Origin: Enterobacter asburiae
GTDB lineage: Bacteria; Pseudomonadota; Gammaproteobacteria; Enterobacterales; Enterobacteriaceae
Direction: 5' to 3'
DNA: 64,000 bases
NCBI RefSeq assembly: GCF_024599655.1
Contig: NZ_CP102247.1
Location: forward strand, 124,001-188,000
This document shows, in pieces, positions 7,733-16,058 of the stretch (its first letter is position 1; every line of letters begins with the position of its first letter). The position numbers were made by a program, and so were the translations under genes. The notes beneath the pieces are model-generated. The model was not told where the DNA came from, searched no databases, and saw nothing but the letters and a program-made list of their open reading frames with translations.

Positions 7733-10621
7733 TTATTTGAAGCTGTATTTCACCCCCAGCATCCCCTGGGTATCGCTGTAGCCTTTGTCGCCCATCTGCT
7801 GAGCCACGTTGCCCCATACGCTAAGCTGCGGCGTAATCTGTCCCTCTACACCTGTCTTAAGTTCACCGATATTGCGAGTACCGCGCATTTCATTGCTGAC
7901 GTCATCCATGCGGATGCGCGTGGTCTGGGTATTGTGGATCCAGTTCGCCTCGATAAACGGCTGGAAGGTGCGGGATTTACCGTCGTCAATCGCGTTATGT
8001 CCGCTGATATAGGCCTTCACGCCGAGACGTGTCATCAGGTTCCCCTGAGTCTCGTCTTTCACCCGCGTGCCGTTGCGCTCGCGATGGTCGTCAGCCTGCA
8101 CGTCCATCCAAACGGCCTGCGCCTTCGGCTGGAGCCAGTAGCTGTTGCGGCCGCTTTCACCCACCTTAACGCTATAGCCAGCTTCTACAGAGGCGGTTAC
8201 GCCGCTGGAGCGATAACGCTCAGTCGCCTGATCCTGCCCCATCACCTTATTGTCGAACCAGTTATACAGCATCCAGCTATCAACGTAGGTACCACTTTTA
8301 TCCGCGTCGTTTGCGTACCAGGTACCGTACAGGCCGACGCTATAGCCATTCACTTCGCCACGCGAGTGGTATCCGGTCAGGCTGGAAGCACTCCGACTCT
8401 GGCTGTTGCCGTAGCCCGCCATCAGGCCGAGATGCCACCGATCCAGGCCATCTGTGCTCCACTGGGCTACATCACCACCCAGCTGCAGCACGTAGCGATT
8501 GGCGGTCGTTTTTAACTGGCCGCTGCCGTCTCTGAAACGCGTATGGCCGCCGACGTTACGCATCCACAGGCTCGTTACTTTTTCCTCGCCGGTGAGCATG
8601 TCGGTGTACTGCGTTTCACCCAGACGGTCGTGCAGGCGGGTCATAAACAGCGTATTTGCCGCATAGCTGTTCGCCTGATAGCTACCAAATTCCGGGCGAT
8701 ACTGATGCTCGCTTTTCGGTGGTGCAGCAGGGGGAACCGGTTCCTGCGGCGGAATCACCGGATCGACGGGTGGATCTACCGGGTCGACAGGCGGGTCCAC
8801 AGGGTCAACAGGTGGGTTTACGGGATCCACCGGTGGGTCCACAGGGTCAACCGGTGGGTCAACGGGCTCAACCAGGCTGGTCAGAAACCAGTTTTTCCCT
8901 TTTTGCACAACGTTATAGTCATAGCCTCCCGCCACGATACGGCTGGCCTTCTCAAACGTTCCGTCAGAGTTGCCGCCCACGCTGACAATTTCAATCCCTT
9001 CTACGGTTTGTGCGCCAGTACCGCCAATGTTATTCACTTCCACCCCGGTATGACCGGAGGTGTTGCCTTCAACGATCAGTTTGTCCGTTTCCGAGGTATC
9101 GTCAAACAGCACGGTATTGAAAACCAGCTTGCCGCCGTTGCCGATAAAATCGTCGCTGATGGTCAGGGTTTGCCACGCCGCATCCTCAGCATGCTGGAAG
9201 TTAATCGTGCCGCCCGCATTCAGCGTCAGGCTGGTCAGCGTCGAGCTGTCGCGCATATTCCACACGGCATCATTCATCGTAAGCGCGATTGTCCCGGTAC
9301 CGTTGGCGTTGCTCTCAATATAAGACGCCCCGTTCCAGAGTGAGTTGTCATCCATATTCAGCGTAATGGTACTGTTTTGAGTCGGAAGCGTGCTGGTGGC
9401 CGCGACGCCGCCTGCGGAGAGGATATCGCCGTTGAGGACGAATTTTCCGCCCGCAGAGGCATCAATCACGCCACCGTTGCCGGCGTTCAGGGCATAGCTT
9501 CCGCTGTCGCGCTGGCCTGCGGTGGTAATGGTTGCGCCACCCTCGAGCGTTATCACGCCGCGTGACCAGGCATACATCCCGTGCGGCGCCTGCGCGGAGC
9601 TGCTGGTTTTCTCGCTGCTGTTGACCGCAATGATGACGTTATCTCCAAGATTCACCGCGCCTGTGTACGCATAGACGCCATGCGCGCTGGCTCCGTTGGT
9701 GGTGATGGTCGCGCCCTCATCAAGGGTGATGGTTGACGAACCGGTAGAATAAACCCCGGAGGCGCTGGCCGCGTCGGTAGTTATCGCCGCTTTTTTTCCC
9801 AGCTCAATTTTGGATGCGGAACCTGCATACAGGCCGTAGGCCGATGTGCCGTACGTTTCGATGGCGGCCTCATTCCCCAGACGAACGTATGAGCCGCTCT
9901 GGTTGGTACGAATCCCCTCGGCGTAGGTACCACGCGTTACAATATGCGCACGATCGCCGACGATAACGTTATTTTTTGCCTTTGACGCATCGTTTAGTGC
10001 ATTGGCGCTGATCCCTCGACCGGTACTGCCGGTGGTTTCGATATAGAGATCGTCACCCACATAAATATTGGCGGAGCCGAGAGAGCCCTGGCTGAAGGAG
10101 CTATATCCGGCATTGATGCCGTCACCGCTTTGGCCATTGACGTAAATATGGGTGCGGTCGCCGGTAATGATAAACACCGGGTTGTCCGGCGTGTTCATAC
10201 CATGGGTGCGAATGCCGTCCACGTCTTTACCATTATTGGCGGCCACTTTTGACTGGGTGCGAATAGTGAGATCGTCACCAAATATCACCCCCGGGCTGCC
10301 GGACGTGGAGTTCTGAATAACGGTGACCGAATGCTCAAAGGCTTCCGCCCCTGGTCCTTCGAGGGTGATCCCATCTCCGTAGATCGGGATATTACCCGCG
10401 CTGTACTGGTAGACATAGTTAGGATCGCCGGTATTTTTGCTAAAGTTCGCGTTTGCCGTTGCAGGAATCAACGCCTGTATTTCTGCAGGCAAATCCGTTA
10501 CTGCTCCGGAGGCAGGTAAATTAGCAAAATCTATTACCGCCGCATGTGCGGTAAATAGCGCTGACGATAACGCCAGAGAAATCGCCGCGGCGACTGGTGA
10601 GTGTTTCATTAAATATGGCAT
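7733..10621 (-). CDS. AIDA/MisL-type autotransporter adhesin
   Basis: A type Va secreted surface protein of 962 residues, about the length of Salmonella MisL. Residues 1-27 form a signal peptide (cleavage near AHA-AVID). About residues 105-400 form a passenger of degenerate 21-25-residue repeats with the pattern [IV]xLGxxAxIxTxGxSAxGxYA, as expected for beta-helix rungs. A Pro-rich linker of 7-residue VDPPVDP repeats spans about residues 584-621. The C-terminal beta-barrel domain spans about 690-962. The first ATG was chosen because GAAAGGGG precedes it; a second ATG four codons on lacks a site. The last residues are YSFK, so a Lys follows the usual terminal aromatic. It probably mediates adhesion. 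It is absent from this place in E. coli K-12 and is followed upstream by a regulator block (10693-13067). MisL orthology is not proven by eye. Confidence 0.9.
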   Translation of the reverse strand: MPYLMKHSPVAAAISLALSSALFTAHAAVIDFANLPASGAVTDLPAEIQALIPATANANFSKNTGDPNYVYQYSAGNIPIYGDGITLEGPGAEAFEHSVTVIQNSTSGSPGVIFGDDLTIRTQSKVAANNGKDVDGIRTHGMNTPDNPVFIITGDRTHIYVNGQSGDGINAGYSSFSQGSLGSANIYVGDDLYIETTGSTGRGISANALNDASKAKNNVIVGDRAHIVTRGTYAEGIRTNQSGSYVRLGNEAAIETYGTSAYGLYAGSASKIELGKKAAITTDAASASGVYSTGSSTITLDEGATITTNGASAHGVYAYTGAVNLGDNVIIAVNSSEKTSSSAQAPHGMYAWSRGVITLEGGATITTAGQRDSGSYALNAGNGGVIDASAGGKFVLNGDILSAGGVAATSTLPTQNSTITLNMDDNSLWNGASYIESNANGTGTIALTMNDAVWNMRDSSTLTSLTLNAGGTINFQHAEDAAWQTLTISDDFIGNGGKLVFNTVLFDDTSETDKLIVEGNTSGHTGVEVNNIGGTGAQTVEGIEIVSVGGNSDGTFEKASRIVAGGYDYNVVQKGKNWFLTSLVEPVDPPVDPVDPPVDPVNPPVDPVDPPVDPVDPPVDPVIPPQEPVPPAAPPKSEHQYRPEFGSYQANSYAANTLFMTRLHDRLGETQYTDMLTGEEKVTSLWMRNVGGHTRFRDGSGQLKTTANRYVLQLGGDVAQWSTDGLDRWHLGLMAGYGNSQSRSASSLTGYHSRGEVNGYSVGLYGTWYANDADKSGTYVDSWMLYNWFDNKVMGQDQATERYRSSGVTASVEAGYSVKVGESGRNSYWLQPKAQAVWMDVQADDHRERNGTRVKDETQGNLMTRLGVKAYISGHNAIDDGKSRTFQPFIEANWIHNTQTTRIRMDDVSNEMRGTRNIGELKTGVEGQITPQLSVWGNVAQQMGDKGYSDTQGMLGVKYSFK
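8757..8868. repeat. 21-bp tandem repeat coding a Pro/Asp/Val linker
   Basis: Five to six units of 21 bases encode VDPPVDP (one reads VNPPVDP, the last decays to VIPPQEP). Third positions vary between units. The unit is a multiple of three, so gain or loss of copies would change linker length but not the frame of the autotransporter. Confidence 0.9.
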
Positions 10622-10692
10622 AGATAGCCCCTTTCTTTCAGGCGTAGAACATCCTCCACAGCATTAAATGTGGGTATGTTAAGTGGTTGAAA

Positions 10693-11310
10693 TTACAAAA
10701 TAGAAACGAGAATTTTATGAATGCTGGTACCTAACTTCCTCTCAAGTCGTATTTTATGAACATAAATTTTTTTAACATCAATGCTGTCTGTTTTTATAAT
10801 CTCCTGGAGGCACGCTCCTGATAAAAATCGGTTAAGTAAAGTGAATTCGACGGTATTCAACGTACTTCCTCGTCTGCTATTCACCCTTCTACCGGAGAAA
10901 AGATGGTTAATTTTTTCCTGTAATATAACGTCCTTATCATCCGAATAAATAACGCCCTTTATTTCACTGCGGTGATTGAATAAATAATTAGCTAGCGCCT
11001 CCAGCCTGCGGTCCGTGATAATCACGATGTTCATGTTGGTTATCGCCAGACGTTCAATCCATTGCGGATCGGCAAGTACGCGCAGGTTGTACATCGAAAA
11101 ATCCACAAAAATAAATCCACGTGATAAGTGATTCTTGTTCCCGTGCAATATTTTATTTTCAACTGCAGTCTGCAGGAAATGGTTACCAACCGGCCAAACC
11201 GCGAACGAGGCGTTGCCACAGTATTGTGATCGTACTGCGTTATCTGGATATAACTGACAGGACAATTCACAGCTTATACAGCGGACAACCTTTTGCGACG
11301 ATGTTATCAT
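10693..11310 (-). CDS. LuxR-type DNA-binding regulator, YqeH-like
   Basis: A 205-residue protein without clear receiver motifs in its N-terminal half. The last 60 residues resemble a LuxR/FixJ helix-turn-helix (LNTVEFTLLNRFLSG, then VKKIYVHKIRLERKLG). The HTH is unusual: the common TxxE...G start is weak. I chose the ATG at 11310 because AGGAG lies eight bases before it; a GTG three codons upstream would overlap that site. It lies 71 bases before the autotransporter gene on the same strand and may be transcribed with it. E. coli YqeH is a LuxR-type protein of similar length next to the YqeI/YqeJ pair, and the same trio is seen here. Base composition is AT-rich compared with the backbone. Confidence 0.7.
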   Translation of the reverse strand: MITSSQKVVRCISCELSCQLYPDNAVRSQYCGNASFAVWPVGNHFLQTAVENKILHGNKNHLSRGFIFVDFSMYNLRVLADPQWIERLAITNMNIVIITDRRLEALANYLFNHRSEIKGVIYSDDKDVILQEKINHLFSGRRVNSRRGSTLNTVEFTLLNRFLSGACLQEIIKTDSIDVKKIYVHKIRLERKLGTSIHKILVSIL

Positions 11311-11412
11311 CCAGTCCACTCCTGTCTTATTTTCATAGTCAATATTTCACTGCCGCTCAAATGTGTCAATCTTGAAACATATTTGGTGAACCTGCCTTAT
11401 TTACGAAAAACA

Positions 11413-11787
11413 ATGGCAGGGAATATAAATTCCTGGTGGTCTCTATTCCGTCAGGCCGTCGTCAAAGCGAAAGAACATCAGCTGGCAGAAGAAACCAGGA
11501 ATATTCATCAATCCTTTAAGATTATTCGACGAAAAAAAGTCGAAAAGGAGATTCACGAAATAGCACTAATAGCTAAAAATTCGTTTCTTAAATCTGCCGT
11601 TACGTCAGTCTTTTCTCTGGTTGCGGCTCAATATAATTATTTGACCTGGCGAAGTGTAATGAAATCTCATTATGTCGTTTTAGATGAGGTAAGCCTAAGA
11701 AAAGCGGCTTGTAACAGATTGAAAAATAATACGTTGTTTTTAATCTTAGGTGGGGTGGTATCGCGTCCTAATCCATCTGACCTATAA
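11413..11787 (+). CDS. Unrecognised small ORF, 124 codons, weak support
   Basis: ATG-started frame divergent from the LuxR-type gene and upstream of the ToxR-like regulator. The product is basic and Lys/Arg-rich in its first half (RRKKVEKEIHEIA). No family or signal was recognised, and no good ribosome site precedes the ATG. AT-rich composition like its neighbours. It could be a non-coding leader or a decayed gene instead. Confidence 0.25.
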   Translation: MAGNINSWWSLFRQAVVKAKEHQLAEETRNIHQSFKIIRRKKVEKEIHEIALIAKNSFLKSAVTSVFSLVAAQYNYLTWRSVMKSHYVVLDEVSLRKAACNRLKNNTLFLILGGVVSRPNPSDL

Positions 11788-11856
11788 TGTTGTTAAATAT
11801 ACGAATATGTTTTTAGCGTATAAAGTTAAGCATTGTTATTGCAGAGGAAAGGAAAA

Positions 11857-12600
11857 TTGTATCTCATTAACAAGTTGGTCGAGTATGATCCAGAAAACAA
11901 AACGCTGGCGAATCATATTACCGGGCGCTCGATACAATTGCAGCTTCCTGCCAATCTCTGTTTTCTTTATCTCGTCACTCATCCTGGGGAAATTATTTCG
12001 CAAAACCAGTTAATGGTGGTGGGGTGGGGGGAGCGCAATGACGTCACCACACCGAATACCTTTTATCAGGCCATTTTGACATTACGCAATGCTCTGGCTG
12101 AGGTGGGGTTACCGCGCGATACGGTAAAAACGATTTCTCGCCGCGGGCTGATGCTTTCCGAAGCCACTCAGGTTGAAGTATTTAGCCCAACCGCTGAGCT
12201 GACAATCGTCAATAAAGACGTGGCAATAGCCGAAAGCACCGCGAGGCAGAAGCCGGCCTGGCTGATAATTACCACCGCGACGCTTTTGCTGATCGCGCTT
12301 ATCAATGGGGTGATATTATATAAAAACCACCAGAACATGCCGTTTAGTCACTTTATTCCACTTTCAACGGGCAGCACGACCAGCGCCTGCCAGCTTTTTT
12401 ATGCGCCTAATGAACATATTCAGGATCATTACTTGACTCTGTTAAAAAACAATCCCGGTCTGTGCGCCGAAAAACGATACGTTTTTCTCATCGGCTATAG
12501 TAAAACGGAGCGGATCGCGGCGTTTGTCTGTAATAACGATGCGCGACGGGACTCGGCAGCATTATGTACCACGCATTATTTTTGGGCGCATGAGCAATGA
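11857..12600 (+). CDS. ToxR/CadC/MarT-like membrane-anchored winged-helix regulator
   Basis: An N-terminal OmpR/PhoB-type winged helix (about residues 1-105; LVTHPGEIISQNQLMVVGWG and TPNTFYQAILTLRNAL, VKTISRRGLML) is followed by a single membrane segment (about residues 137-157, WLIITTATLLLIALINGVILY) and a periplasmic domain of about 90 residues with several Cys. This is the topology of ToxR, CadC, Salmonella MarT and E. coli YqeI. Start set at a TTG at 11857 because AGGAAAGG lies just before it; another TTG lies eight codons upstream. The stop overlaps the next gene by four bases. Known for the family: MarT activates the autotransporter gene misL, so the nearby autotransporter is a plausible target here (inference). 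Confidence 0.85.
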   Translation: MYLINKLVEYDPENKTLANHITGRSIQLQLPANLCFLYLVTHPGEIISQNQLMVVGWGERNDVTTPNTFYQAILTLRNALAEVGLPRDTVKTISRRGLMLSEATQVEVFSPTAELTIVNKDVAIAESTARQKPAWLIITTATLLLIALINGVILYKNHQNMPFSHFIPLSTGSTTSACQLFYAPNEHIQDHYLTLLKNNPGLCAEKRYVFLIGYSKTERIAAFVCNNDARRDSAALCTTHYFWAHEQ

Positions 12601-13067
12601 AAACACTCCGGAACCGTATTATTTTGCTGGTGGCGTTTCTGATGGCCGCTATCACCAGCAGCTGGTTAGCGTATTCGCATTTTTCGAGTACGCCGATACG
12701 CTGTACGGGAGATGTGGAATGGACGATTGGTAAAAACCGATTTGTGGGTACGGTGTCCTGGCGGATGCAGCATCGGGAGGGGTCTACCGTCATTAATGGT
12801 AAATTATTTGGTCAGACGGTTTCTGAAGTTAACCGGACCATCTATTTTCACTACAGCTATCATCAGAGCGCGCGCGTATTAAATAACGATCGGATTGTTA
12901 AAACCTTCGCCGATGATGCGGATGAGGTTGATATCAACGCCACGCTGCCGGGTTTTTATCGTACGCCGGGAAGAGAGCTGAGCCTGATGATCGATGAGTA
13001 TCGCGGGGCCTGGCTTTTCGCCGCGTCAAACGTCCCTTCACTTTACTGTCGTAAAAACGCGCCGTAG
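12597..13067 (+). CDS. FidL/YqeJ-like membrane protein
   Basis: A 156-residue protein with an N-terminal membrane segment (residues 8-27) and a periplasmic remainder containing two Cys. Start ATG overlaps the regulator stop as ATGA, so the two are translated in a coupled way. The pairing of a ToxR-like regulator with a small bitopic partner is that of marT-fidL (SPI-3) and yqeI-yqeJ (E. coli), and of toxR-toxS in principle. It may modulate or protect the regulator periplasmic domain, as ToxS does; this is inference. No enzymatic motifs seen. Confidence 0.75.
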   Translation: MKTLRNRIILLVAFLMAAITSSWLAYSHFSSTPIRCTGDVEWTIGKNRFVGTVSWRMQHREGSTVINGKLFGQTVSEVNRTIYFHYSYHQSARVLNNDRIVKTFADDADEVDINATLPGFYRTPGRELSLMIDEYRGAWLFAASNVPSLYCRKNAP

Positions 13068-13155
13068 AAATCGATCGCACACCTTAGACAGCACGCATAG
13101 TCAAATCTCTCTATTCCCGCTACAGTTACTTCTCCACGGCGAGCAGGAGATAACC

Positions 13156-13755
13156 ATGCTTTATATCTTTGATTTAGGAAACGTAATCGTCGATATCGAT
13201 TTTAATCGCGTGCTGGGTGCATGGAGCGACTTTAGCCGCGTTCCGCTGGCGACACTGAAGCAGAATTTCGCGATGGGCGAGACCTTCCATCAGCATGAAC
13301 GCGGCGAGATTAGCGATGAAGAGTTCGCTGAACGCTTCTGTCAGGAGATGGATCTCCCGTTAAGCTACGAGCAGTTTTCACACGGCTGGCAGGCAGTATT
13401 TGTCGCCATCCGGCCTGAAGCGATCGACATCATGCATAAGCTTCGCGAGCAGGGCCATCGGGTCGTCGTGTTGTCAAATACCAACCGTCTGCACACCACG
13501 TTCTGGCCTGAGGAATACCCTGAAGTTAAGGCGGCAGCCGATAAGATCTACCTTTCGCAGGAGATGGGGATGCGTAAGCCTGAAGCGCGAATTTATCAGG
13601 CTGTTCTGCAGTCAGAGGGATTCACCGCGGCCGATGCGGTCTTTTTCGACGACAACGCCGATAATATAGAGGGAGCTAACCAGTTGGGTATTACGTCAAT
13701 TCTGGTGACCGGAAAAGAGACGATACCAAACTACTTCGCGAAACAGCTATGCTAA
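13156..13755 (+). CDS. yihX: HAD-family sugar-phosphate phosphatase YihX
   Basis: Cytoplasmic HAD-like hydrolase; the E. coli enzyme dephosphorylates alpha-D-glucose 1-phosphate. Its 199 residues equal the E. coli length. Motif I is DLGNVIVDID, which has Asp-Leu-Gly-Asn in place of DxD as usual in this subfamily; motif II is VVLSNTN, motif III is the Lys in MRKPEARIY, and motif IV is FFDDNADN. The ATG at 13156 follows GGAGATAACC. A longer in-frame extension upstream has no support. Overlaps yihY by seven bases. Confidence 0.97.
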   Translation: MLYIFDLGNVIVDIDFNRVLGAWSDFSRVPLATLKQNFAMGETFHQHERGEISDEEFAERFCQEMDLPLSYEQFSHGWQAVFVAIRPEAIDIMHKLREQGHRVVVLSNTNRLHTTFWPEEYPEVKAAADKIYLSQEMGMRKPEARIYQAVLQSEGFTAADAVFFDDNADNIEGANQLGITSILVTGKETIPNYFAKQLC

Positions 13756-14630
13756 AAACCGTTCATCAAAAAGCCACGCATCATACTCGCCCGCTGAGGG
13801 CCTGGCTGAAACTGCTCTGGCACCGTATTGATGAGGACAACATGACCACGCTGGCGGGTAACCTCGCCTACGTGTCGTTACTCTCATTAGTGCCGCTGGT
13901 GGCGGTCATCTTTGCCCTGTTTTCCGCCTTTCCGATGTTTGCGGACGTCAGCCTGCAGCTTCGTCATTTTGTCTTCGCGAATTTCATTCCTGCAACCGGG
14001 GATGTCATCCAGAACTACATTGAGCAGTTTGTCGCCAATTCCAGCAAGATGACGGCAGTGGGGGCATGCGGTCTTATCGTCACTGCGCTGCTGTTGATGT
14101 ATGCCATCGATAACGCGCTGAACACGATCTGGCGGAGTAAAAAAGCGCGGCCAAAAGTGTATTCCTTTGCCGTGTACTGGATGATCCTCACGCTGGGGCC
14201 GCTGCTGGCCGGGGCGAGCCTGGCGATCAGTTCGTATCTCCTTTCCTTGCGCTGGGCGAGTGATCTCAACGGCGCTATCGATAATGCGCTTCGCATCTTT
14301 CCGTTGATCCTGTCGTGGCTCTCGTTCTGGCTGCTCTATAGCGTCGTGCCGACCACGCGCGTGCCTAACCGCGATGCGGTTGTGGGGGCGCTGGTGGCGG
14401 CGCTGCTTTTTGAGCTCGGTAAAAAAGGGTTTGCCCTCTACATCACCATGTTCCCGTCTTATCAGCTAATTTACGGCGTGCTGGCGGTGATCCCCATTTT
14501 GTTTGTATGGGTCTACTGGACCTGGTGTATCGTCTTGCTTGGTGCCGAAATAACTGTCACTCTCGGTGTATACCGCGAACTGAAAAAAGCAGCAGAAGCT
14601 GAAAAACAACAAGAAGCAGACCAACCATGA
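13749..14630 (+). CDS. yihY: BrkB/YihY family inner-membrane protein
   Basis: A 293-residue polytopic inner-membrane protein with about six predicted helices (e.g. LAYVSLLSLVPLVAVIFALF, ACGLIVTALLLMYAI, YGVLAVIPILFVWVYWTW). It was once named ribonuclease BN, but that activity belongs to another gene; the true function is unknown. The N-terminal stretch MLKTVHQKATHHTRPL and the MTTLAGNLAYVSLLSLVPL motif match E. coli. Overlaps yihX upstream and dtd downstream (ATGA), so co-translation is likely. Confidence 0.96.
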   Translation: MLKTVHQKATHHTRPLRAWLKLLWHRIDEDNMTTLAGNLAYVSLLSLVPLVAVIFALFSAFPMFADVSLQLRHFVFANFIPATGDVIQNYIEQFVANSSKMTAVGACGLIVTALLLMYAIDNALNTIWRSKKARPKVYSFAVYWMILTLGPLLAGASLAISSYLLSLRWASDLNGAIDNALRIFPLILSWLSFWLLYSVVPTTRVPNRDAVVGALVAALLFELGKKGFALYITMFPSYQLIYGVLAVIPILFVWVYWTWCIVLLGAEITVTLGVYRELKKAAEAEKQQEADQP

Positions 14631-15064
14631 TTGCATTGATACAGCGCGTAACCCGTGCCAGCGTCACCGTGGAGGGAGAGGTGACGGGTGAAATTGGCCC
14701 AGGACTTTTGGTGTTGTTAGGTGTCGAAAAGGATGACGACGAACAAAAAGCCAACCGCTTGTGTGAGCGCGTGCTGGGCTACCGTATTTTCAGCGATGCG
14801 GAAGGCAAGATGAACCTGAACGTCCAGCAGGCGGGCGGCAGCGTGCTGGTGGTTTCCCAGTTTACGCTGGCAGCGGATACCGAGCGCGGCATGCGCCCGA
14901 GCTTCTCCAAAGGCGCCGCGCCGGATCGTGCAGAAGCACTTTACGAGTACTTTGTTGAGCGTTGTCGCCAGCAGGAAATGAATACGCAAACCGGACGATT
15001 CGCTGCAGATATGCAGGTTTCGCTGGTGAACGATGGCCCCGTCACATTCTGGCTCCAGGTATGA
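14627..15064 (+). CDS. dtd: D-aminoacyl-tRNA deacylase Dtd
   Basis: Hydrolyses D-amino acids (and Gly from tRNA-Ala) mischarged on tRNA, protecting translation. Its 145 residues match the family. Both signature motifs are present: SQFTLAADT, with the catalytic Thr region, and the Gly-cisPro motif in NDGPVTFWL. Start ATG overlaps the yihY stop; its stop overlaps fabY (ATGA). Part of the yihX-yihY-dtd-fabY run. Confidence 0.98.
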   Translation: MIALIQRVTRASVTVEGEVTGEIGPGLLVLLGVEKDDDEQKANRLCERVLGYRIFSDAEGKMNLNVQQAGGSVLVVSQFTLAADTERGMRPSFSKGAAPDRAEALYEYFVERCRQQEMNTQTGRFAADMQVSLVNDGPVTFWLQV

Positions 15065-16050
15065 GCCAACTGGCGGCGTGGCCGCGGGTAACAAGAGAGA
15101 GTACAGCTATGTATCACCTTCGAGTACCGCAAACGGAAGAAGAGTTAGACGCTTATTACCAGTTCCGCTGGGAAATGCTGCGCAAGCCACTGCATCAGCC
15201 AAAAGGCTCTGAACGCGATGCCTGGGACGCGATGGCCCACCATCAGATGGTGATGGACGAAGAGGGTAACCTCGTCGCCGTTGGGCGCTTGTATATCAAC
15301 GCCGATAACGAAGCGTCTATTCGCTTTATGGCGGTTCATCCCTCCGTGCAGGACAAAGGACTGGGGACGCTAATGGCGATGACCCTTGAGTCCGTTGCCC
15401 GTCAGGAAGGCGTTAAGCGCGTCACCTGTAGCGCCCGCGAAGATGCCGTAGAATTCTTCGCCAAACTTGGTTTTGTAAATCAGGGGGAGATCACGACCCC
15501 GCAAACCACGCCGATTCGTCATTTTTTGATGATCAAACCCATCGCCACGCTGGATGATATTCTTCATCGCGCCGACTGGTGTGGTCAGCTGCAGCAGGCC
15601 TGGTATCAGCACATTCCGCTCAGTGAAAAAATGGGCGTGCGCATTCAGCAGTACACCGGACAAAAATTTATTACCACCATGCCGGAAACCGGCAATCAGA
15701 ACCCGCACCACACCCTGTTTGCCGGAAGTCTTTTCTCGCTGGCCACGCTCACCGGCTGGGGGCTTATCTGGCTGATGCTGCGCGAGCGCCATCTGGGCGG
15801 CACCATCATTCTGGCCGATGCCCACATTCGCTATAGCGCACCGATAAGCGGCAAGCCGACCGCCGTGGCCGATCTGGGGTCACTGGGTGGCGATCTTGAT
15901 CGTCTGGCACGCGGTCGCAAAGCGCGCGTACAAATGCAGGTCGAACTGTTTGGCGATAAAACACCGGGTGCGGTGTTTGAAGGCACCTACATTGTTCTTC
16001 CGGCGAAGCCTTTTGGAGCGTATGAAGAGGGTGGGAACGAGGAGGAGTAA
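15061..16050 (+). CDS. fabY: FabY/YiiD: GNAT plus hot-dog thioesterase-like protein
   Basis: A 329-residue two-domain protein. The N-terminal GNAT acetyltransferase domain (about 17-160) has the acetyl-CoA loop in VQDKGLGTLMAM; the C-terminal YiiD-type hot-dog domain (about 180-320) has NPHHTLFAGSLFSLATL. E. coli YiiD has been linked to initiation of fatty-acid synthesis (FabY) and to malonyl-ACP decarboxylation; the exact role here is taken from that family. The start at 15061 overlaps the dtd stop and gives the E. coli length; the frame is open further upstream through dtd without support. Confidence 0.95.
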   Translation: MSQLAAWPRVTRESTAMYHLRVPQTEEELDAYYQFRWEMLRKPLHQPKGSERDAWDAMAHHQMVMDEEGNLVAVGRLYINADNEASIRFMAVHPSVQDKGLGTLMAMTLESVARQEGVKRVTCSAREDAVEFFAKLGFVNQGEITTPQTTPIRHFLMIKPIATLDDILHRADWCGQLQQAWYQHIPLSEKMGVRIQQYTGQKFITTMPETGNQNPHHTLFAGSLFSLATLTGWGLIWLMLRERHLGGTIILADAHIRYSAPISGKPTAVADLGSLGGDLDRLARGRKARVQMQVELFGDKTPGAVFEGTYIVLPAKPFGAYEEGGNEEE

Positions 16051-16058
16051 TCGCCTGT

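Noticed and set aside
11293..11412. N-terminal extension of the small ORF at 11413
   Set aside because: Runs into the start of the divergent LuxR-type gene and begins without any ribosome site.
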